A stretch of 64,000 nt of DNA from Pycnopodia helianthoides. Its lineage: Eukaryota; Echinodermata; Asteroidea; Forcipulatida; Asteriidae. The position numbers and the translations under genes were made by a program. Below the pieces are notes generated by a model that did no database searches, was not told where the DNA came from, and saw only the letters and a program-made list of their open reading frames with translations. Shown piece after piece: positions 58,601 to 64,000 of the stretch (positions are counted from its first letter, which is position 1; each line of letters starts with the position of its first letter). The stretch covers positions 7,039,394 to 7,103,393 of the forward strand of contig CM063262.1 of the NCBI GenBank assembly GCA_032158295.1. The letters are read 5' to 3'.

Positions 58601-61600
58601 CCCAAACTACACCTAGCCAATTAGCATTCCAATTGTCTCGTTACCATCAGGGTTGATTTTCACACCAACAAAATCCATCAATGACCAGTACTGCTTCCAA
58701 CTTTGATGCCGTTGGTGTATTATCTATGTTGTAGTACTTGTACCACTCTATCTTGACTGTATAGTCAGTGAATACCACACACTGGTAGTGTGAAGGTAAA
58801 AACTGAAATATATTGAACCGTTGCACATATGAATATGTCAATAAATAAAACCATTGACACTTATTAAACTATAGGAAAATGTCTTGGTGCGTTTATTTTG
58901 TTTTCTAATCACCTGATTCTGAAGAGAATCTTGCCTTTGCAACACAGCAAATGCCTGACAAGGACCAACTAACTTGCACTTGTAGCTACTCATGTGATCA
59001 TAAAAGTCAGAAAGGGTGAAAGGCTTGGAGGAGGGGGTTACAACTAAAATATGAATCAGGATTTGAGTATGACAAACTAAACAAAACTTTTAGATGTTAG
59101 GCCATCGACTGAATCCTGAGGAAATTGGTCATGTTCGCCACAGCACTTAATTAAGGATTCAAGGACCAACATAATTGTTTCATGTAGGGTAATGAGAGGT
59201 TTGCTTCATGTCCAATGCATCGAAACTACCGTTGAAAACGAGGCAATCGCAAATCACAACAGGTACCAGTTTTGAACGATGCAATGCTAAACCGCCATTA
59301 TAAGGCAAAAACAGGCTCCTGCCATTTCAAACAAAAAACTGCTGACAAATATTTTATTGATGCTACCTAAGGACCATAATAAGAACTCTCTTTCACCCGA
59401 GTGTCATTGCTCACAGACCTGCACTAATGACTCTACAGCGATTCAAAGATGTGATGCAAATTTAGGGGTACCCTTAAATGAAGAGTTACCGTTGCCACGT
59501 AAGAGGTTTTTTCCCCACAATTTTTACTTCCTGGTTTAGTTCAGGATACAAACTAAAAACCCTGAAAATTTCATTGCTCTACTGTATTCCACCGTTCAGC
59601 AGCAAGCGTTTAAACTTTTGCAGCCAAAAATCATCAAAAACGCCATTTTAACACTAAAAAACAAATTTTTTGCTCTTTTGTCTGTTAGGGAGGTCGGATC
59701 TGCTAAATATTGTGCACAGCCTCAAGGCTACCTATGACCCACCTACCACCAAAATTTCAGCCAAATCCGTTGACCCCCACCTTATCACGGTCTGCATGGT
59801 CCTCTCATGGACATGCTCTTAAGAATTTTAACATTGATTACATTTAGAGTTAAGTTTATGTCCTAAGCTTCAATTTGATATATGATCTAACTCTTTCGTA
59901 TTTACGCTTTAGAATATAAGGCTTAAAGAAAAAACGTGTACAAATGCTAGGGGTTTGGGCTGAAACAAAGAATAAAAAAAAATAAAAAATCTCGACGAAA
60001 ACAATACCTGTTCCGACTTAAGAAGTCGGAACAGCTAATTATACACGGCATTAACAAAATTGTTTTCAAGCGAGAAACGAGCGTTGTTGTCGACAATGCA
60101 ACAAATGCTCAAATGATTCAAAACCAGTTTTCTATCCATCCCTAATTACATCAATGATGTTCAAAAACGATTAAAAGTAAACGAATGAGTGACTGATAAC
60201 AACAGACCTCGTGCATCGACGTCAACGCCCTGTTATCTTGGAGATATTAACACGATGTATTCCTGTGTGTGCGCCTTCACAGGCAGACCCATTTTTTGGT
60301 TCCTGCAAAGTCCAAGTTATTCCTGGCTATGGATCACAACAAGATATGAAAGACTATCAACATCTTCAGTTTGGGTCATGGAACAAGCTGATCTACTTCT
60401 ATCTTCTTGAAACTGCCAGGTATTGCAACGTTTTGAAGAACGGTTTTATCTTGATCTGAACACAAGAAGTATGGCACCATGATATATCTGCAGTGCATTG
60501 ACATGCTTTTGTTGTTGATTGTCTCCCTGGCAATGCATTGTACACCGTGGCTATCCAAGCGTGAACCAGACAATATGTTACAATACAGCAGCAATGAATT
60601 GATGAGACTCAGACCTGACATGTCACAGCGTCGTCTGAGGTTACCATGTCATGTTTACCAAAAGATCGTCAATCTGGGTATTGCAAAAGGTAACCATGTA
60701 CATAGGGGTTGTAGAGGTCGCCAAAAGAGAAAGAGAAATTACAAGGAAAATAACTGTCCAGTCACACAGACTCTGCCATGTGATAATACGATGACAAATC
60801 TTGCTTTGATAAATTGCCAATCAGCTTGCAATAAAGCTGATGTGATTAAAGATCATCTTATAGAACACGATATTGACATAGCAGCTTTAACAGAGACATG
60901 GTTCAAATCTCAGGATGACCAAAGAACCTCAGATATTACCCCATCTGGCTACAAACTGGTCCACACCCCTCGTATAGGTCGCAAAGGGGGTGGTGTCGCT
61001 TTATTATATAAATCTGGACTTATGCCATCGGTTTTGAAACTTCCTGACGAGCAACCCTTATCTTTCGAATATATCATGACTAGTTTCACCCACAATGCAC
61101 GCCATATTCGTGTAATAGTTTTGTATCGTCCTCCCCCCTCCCAGAAACGACGGGCTCCTTTTTGCGACTTTGTCAGGGAGTTTTCAGCACTGCTTGACCA
61201 GCAAGTAATTTTCACCGGGAACCTCATCATTGTTGGTGACTTCAACATTCACTGGGGTGACTATAAATCAAATGAGGTGAACCTGTTTGCTGATCTACTG
61301 ATGAGGTACAATCTAATTCAGCTGGTACAATCTGAGACCCATTCTGCTGGCCACATCATCGATTTGGTCATCATCCCAAGATCCGATCCACTGATTACAT
61401 CTGTTACTACGTCTCATTGGGTGTCAGACCATTGTGCGGTCCACTGTAAACTAAACCTACGAAAACCAAAACTAGAAAGAATCAAGATTTTGTTTCGCAA
61501 GATAAAATCAATTGATCCTGATGACTTCCGACTGGATATTTTGGCCTCTCCACTTGTTACCAACACTGCCACCTCCTTGACATCAATGGTTGATCAATAC

Positions 61601-63928
61601 AACGGCACTCTCCAAAAACTGCTGGATCAGCACGCTCCTCAGAGAACCTGTTACATAGTCGACAGACCAGCTGTCCCATGGTATAGTGGTGCCATCGCTG
61701 TAGCAAAGCGGAAGCGCCGAGTACTTGAGCGACAGTGGCGTAGCTCGGGTCTTCAAGTGCACAGAGAGATGTTCCATGCACAGCGCAACCTAGTCAAGCT
61801 CATGTTTCGTCGGGCCAAATTTAGCTTCTACAGTGAGCACATCCATAACTGCAGAGATGACCAAAAGGCCCTATTCCACGTCATCAATCAACTCATGCAT
61901 AAGAAGAATTCACCCATTTTGCCCCCACATTCATCTGACCAACTCCTTGCATGTGAGTTCTCTAACTACTTCACTGGTAGAATCCAGAAAATCAGAGAGT
62001 CCCTGAATGATCACCAGCAATCCTCTCCTACTGTATCTTCATCCCTTGCCACTGGCAGTTTGAGTTCATGTGAGTCCCTCTTAGAAGACCTGTCACCAGT
62101 CTCTATCAGTGAGGTAACTACGATCATACGACAGTCCGCATCCAAGTCCTGCTCCCTTGACCCCATCCCTACTTCACTGGTGAAGGAGAATCTTGAGATC
62201 CTAGCAGTACCCATCACACAAATTATCAATGCGTCCCTTTCAAATGGCGAGTTTCCCAAATCCTTCAAACATGCCTTAGTTATCCCACTCATCAAGAGGG
62301 CTTCCCTGGACTGCACAGACTTCGAGAACTACCGGCCTGTATCCAACGTATCATTCCTGTCAAAAGTTGTTGAGAAGGTGGTTGCAAACCGGCTTAACAC
62401 GCACCTACTCAGCAATAATCTACTTGAAACCACGCAATCAGCATACCGAAAGCATCACAGTGTCGAGACAGCACTCCTCAAAGTTCACAATGATATCATA
62501 CTTCTGCACAAACTCCATGACGACTTCGGTGTTAGAGGAGTTGCCCTAAGATGGTTCCAGTCATATCTGCATGATCGACATCAAGCTGTTATCATTAAAG
62601 GGCCATCATCAGATACTAAGGATCTCAATTTCGGGGTTCCCCAGGGATCAGTTCTTGGCCCTCTGCTCTTCACACTTTACACCACTTCCATAAGTCGAAT
62701 TGCTCAACATCATGGTCTTGAAGTTCACATCTATGCTGATGATACGCAGATACACACATCATGTAATCCAAACTCCCCCGGCAGTGAAGTAGAAGCAGTC
62801 AATCAGCTGACATCATGCATAAACGAAATCAAATCTTGGATGTCAGCAAATTTTTTGAAGCTAAACGACAACAAGACAGAATTCATAGTTATTTGTTCTC
62901 CTCGTCTTAGAAGCAGACTCAACACACATTCAGTACAGATTGGTGATGCCCTCATTGCTCCCTCCCAAGGTGCGAGGAACCTGGGCGTTTTCTTCGACCA
63001 GAACTTGACCATGGACAAGCACGTTTCAAATATATGTCAGTCATCTTTCTATCATCTCCGGAACATTGCAGCAATCAGAGGTGCACTTACCAGCCGAACA
63101 GCCGAGTGTCTTGTCCATTCCCTCATATCATCACGATTGGATTTCTGCAATAGTTTGTTATCGGGACTGCCACAACACATCATACACAAGCTACAATTAG
63201 TTCAGAATGCAGCTGCTCGCCTAATCACTGGAACTAAGAAATATGACCGCATTACACCAATACTTCATCAACTTCATTGGCTGCCCGTACAATTCAGAAT
63301 TCAGTTTAAGATCATCCTACTCACTTTTAAGGCACTTCATCAACTCGCTCCAATCTACATCCTGGACATGATACACCTGCGTAGTGTCAGGCCTGGTCTA
63401 CGGCCCTCGGCTCTCTTACTTCACATACCTATATCCCGCCTCGCTAGCTATGGAGATAGAGCTTTCTCTAACATTGCACCTCGTCTGTGGAATGCGTTAC
63501 CGCTTGACCTAAGAACACAGCATAATCTTGCAATCTTCAAACGACAGCTCAAGACTCATCTCTTCAAACGAGCATTTTAAATCCTGGACTTTGTCTTTGT
63601 GAATCGGCGCCCTTGAATGGCAGTTTTTGTCAGATACTGTGCGCTTTATAAGTGCTGTTTATTATTATTATTATTATGAACCAATGGAAATACCCAATTT
63701 TGTACGCGCGGCACAAAAGATGCGCCAAATTAACTGACCTTCTTTTGACCTCTAGCCGAAAGAGCCCTCCTCAAAAAGACGTCATTTAATGATGTGAACT
63801 ACTTACCCTGTAACAAATGCAGCATTGTCCCAGTGACGTGGATCAGACTCTGGTGGATTTGCAGTGCCGCAATACTCTTTAGCAGCTCTCAAAGTGGCAC
63901 CAATACTTTCATTCGACTTGAATACTGT
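52617..63928 (-). CDS. Reprolysin-type metalloprotease, copy C, visible exons 9, 8 and 7 (partial gene)
   Basis: Exons visible: 63928-63807 (exon 7), 53978-53850 (exon 8), 52748-52617 (exon 9), with exon 10 at 48010-47983. Exons 1-6 lie beyond the window. All visible exons are open with intact GT-AG sites and the same phases as in A and B. The catalytic motif HEIGHNLSMKHD is kept across the exon 8/9 join. Differences include K-E-Y-C-G for K-V-Y-C-G in exon 7, and R-D-W for R-G-W before the CSRDYFC segment in exon 9. Intron 7 is stretched to about 9.8 kb by a 6-kb insert and a LINE, intron 9 to 4.6 kb. It may still be functional if the long introns are spliced. Confidence 0.85.
54209..54490. 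repeat. Two-copy direct repeat of about 140 bp
   Basis: Each copy starts AACTTCCTGTTTGGAC(T/C)GGA and contains AGGTCAA-GTGGGGT, GTGTATTA and ATGACATGTG; the copies start at about 54209 and 54348. It is related to the GACTTCCGGTTCAAACCGGA repeats at 23140-24260. Confidence 0.6.
55381..55764 (+). pseudogene. Coding-like fragment of unknown origin
   Basis: An open frame encodes HSDFPKKCVCILKEPPKIRF, later KTQAVVVLSGFPLDTEIKKN and TLYTRIKKRNITGH. Composition is protein-like and richer in GC than its surroundings. I do not recognise the family. It lies inside the 6-kb insertion and may be captured sequence. Confidence 0.35.
57751..58428 (+). pseudogene. Fragment of an uncharacterised invertebrate protein family
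   Basis: The 225-codon frame opens with probable intron read-through. From about residue 55 it is protein-like: VDSYISRYDFSEVQAGKYIC, KIAPMKAHIEWYVNEGNN, then AIHSGWARKFSKAMKRFSQQ, VKDFLLAQFMIGANTGKKEN, RRLKSQFHRDDWFTTKQIAS and YFSRL. The last part (gWA...RFS..VK.FL...F..G..TGKK..P...VS..M...F...W.T..QI.S.FSRL) resembles the C-terminus of multi-copy uncharacterised proteins I recall from cnidarians and lancelets. That link is memory only. An acceptor-like TATAAGCAG at about 57876 suggests a spliced origin. It sits inside the 6-kb insertion, so it may be captured. Confidence 0.45.
60258..63675 (+). mobile_element. CR1/L2-like LINE inserted in intron 7 of copy C
   Basis: It interrupts CACGATG|ATGAACCAATGG (intact in A at about 16560 and in B), leaving ATG on both sides (60255-60257, 63676-63678), a probable 3-bp target duplication. 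It has a 5' UTR of about 220 bp, one long ORF (60479-63580), and a short 3' UTR ending TGCGCTTTATAAGTGCTG plus ATT repeats. The element is 3.4 kb, shorter than a full CR1/L2 element. There is no ORF1, so it is 5'-truncated or from a lineage lacking ORF1. Confidence 0.9.
60479..63580 (+). CDS. LINE endonuclease/reverse transcriptase ORF (1033 aa), RT motif A deleted
   Basis: An open frame of 1033 codons. Residues about 105-330 are an APE-type endonuclease: ALINCQSACNKA, LTETWF, VLYRPPPS, VGDFNIHWGDY (about 250), SDHCAVH (about 315). The RT region (about 590-870) has FKHALVIPLIK, NYRPVSNVS (about 617), TQSAYRKHHSVETAL, FGVPQGSVLGPLLFTLYTTS (about 717) and YADDTQIH (about 751). It ends with a C-terminal ARLITGTKKYD...LHWLPVQ...LTFKALHQLAP block. 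Between TALLKVHNDIILL and HKLHDDFGVRG (about 62490-62520) the expected 30-35 residues with the L-D-x-S-A-A-F-D-type motif A and its first catalytic Asp are missing, in frame. The ORF is otherwise unbroken, so the insertion is recent, but this RT cannot be active on its own. Confidence 0.9.
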   Translation: MIYLQCIDMLLLLIVSLAMHCTPWLSKREPDNMLQYSSNELMRLRPDMSQRRLRLPCHVYQKIVNLGIAKGNHVHRGCRGRQKRKRNYKENNCPVTQTLPCDNTMTNLALINCQSACNKADVIKDHLIEHDIDIAALTETWFKSQDDQRTSDITPSGYKLVHTPRIGRKGGGVALLYKSGLMPSVLKLPDEQPLSFEYIMTSFTHNARHIRVIVLYRPPPSQKRRAPFCDFVREFSALLDQQVIFTGNLIIVGDFNIHWGDYKSNEVNLFADLLMRYNLIQLVQSETHSAGHIIDLVIIPRSDPLITSVTTSHWVSDHCAVHCKLNLRKPKLERIKILFRKIKSIDPDDFRLDILASPLVTNTATSLTSMVDQYNGTLQKLLDQHAPQRTCYIVDRPAVPWYSGAIAVAKRKRRVLERQWRSSGLQVHREMFHAQRNLVKLMFRRAKFSFYSEHIHNCRDDQKALFHVINQLMHKKNSPILPPHSSDQLLACEFSNYFTGRIQKIRESLNDHQQSSPTVSSSLATGSLSSCESLLEDLSPVSISEVTTIIRQSASKSCSLDPIPTSLVKENLEILAVPITQIINASLSNGEFPKSFKHALVIPLIKRASLDCTDFENYRPVSNVSFLSKVVEKVVANRLNTHLLSNNLLETTQSAYRKHHSVETALLKVHNDIILLHKLHDDFGVRGVALRWFQSYLHDRHQAVIIKGPSSDTKDLNFGVPQGSVLGPLLFTLYTTSISRIAQHHGLEVHIYADDTQIHTSCNPNSPGSEVEAVNQLTSCINEIKSWMSANFLKLNDNKTEFIVICSPRLRSRLNTHSVQIGDALIAPSQGARNLGVFFDQNLTMDKHVSNICQSSFYHLRNIAAIRGALTSRTAECLVHSLISSRLDFCNSLLSGLPQHIIHKLQLVQNAAARLITGTKKYDRITPILHQLHWLPVQFRIQFKIILLTFKALHQLAPIYILDMIHLRSVRPGLRPSALLLHIPISRLASYGDRAFSNIAPRLWNALPLDLRTQHNLAIFKRQLKTHLFKRAF
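63659..63677. repeat. (ATT)n tail of the LINE
   Basis: Simple repeat forming the LINE 3' end, continuous with the target-site ATG. Confidence 0.9.
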
Positions 63929-64000
63929 CTGCAATATGAGGTACATTCAACGGTAGATCTAACGTACTCGCAATTAATTTAACACAGGCATTAATTATGT

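Larger units (their letters stand above)
53995..60036. mobile_element. 6-kb insertion in intron 7 of copy C with Helitron-like end
   Basis: Homology to copies A and B stops near 53995 and resumes at about 60037. The right border has a perfect 12-bp hairpin CTGTTCCGACTT/AAGTCGGAACAG (60008-60034, loop AAG) followed by CTAA. The left border has AGCTGTTCCG (54032-54041), an exact inverted match to 60027-60036, and a small hairpin TGTTTGT/ACAAACA (54013-54028). A 3' hairpin plus CTRR is the Helitron signature, but no Rep/helicase ORF is present. It could be a non-autonomous Helitron/Helentron or a composite insertion. Confidence 0.55.

Noticed and set aside
60949..61248. Minus-strand frames inside the LINE
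   Set aside because: Antisense shadows of the 1033-codon ORF.

Overview
The window is eukaryotic and AT-rich: genes are split into short exons with GT-AG borders, and the introns are packed with transposons. The IgSF receptor, the ADAM/ADAMTS-type protease exons, and the SINE, MITE, Penelope-like and CR1/L2-like families point to a deuterostome invertebrate. I infer an echinoderm, most likely a sea star; the MITE at 3449-3834 resembles a repeat I associate with sea star genomes. That is recall, not a search result.

Left part (1-14178). A LINE 3' fragment (1-745) is followed by a five-exon minus-strand gene for a type I membrane protein with two Ig domains (1888-6369, 327 aa, phase-consistent). 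Upstream of it lies a decayed tandem copy (7887-9089). Penelope-like element (PLE) pieces follow, one with a hammerhead-ribozyme-like motif (10261-10300), then a stretch without recognisable genes and a 100-N gap (14179-14278).

Centre and right (14279-64000). This is a tandem array of at least three minus-strand genes for a small secreted metalloprotease of the reprolysin (M12B) family. Copy B (28475-36028) is complete: ten exons, 1272 nt, 423 aa. It has a signal peptide, an ADAM-type propeptide with a CGV cysteine switch, a catalytic domain with HEIGHNLSMKHD, and a stop directly after the catalytic domain. Copy A (14451-21952) lacks only its last exon, which falls at the gap. Copy C (47983 to beyond 64000) shows exons 10, 9, 8 and 7, and its introns carry large insertions.

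Insertions distinguish the copies. Intron 9 of C holds a 4.3-kb element with terminal inverted repeats filled by a near-palindromic 33-bp minisatellite. Intron 7 of C holds a 6-kb insert with a Helitron-like end, plus a 3.4-kb LINE whose 1033-codon ORF is open but has lost reverse transcriptase motif A. Copy A carries a SINE and a TTAA-flanked MITE that B and C lack. The spacer between B and C is expanded by a 2.6-kb tandem repeat (39988-45647). About 290 bp directly upstream of the promoter is inverted between A and B.

The proteases probably act outside the cell. The array looks like a young, still diverging family whose copies can be ordered by their transposon insertions.
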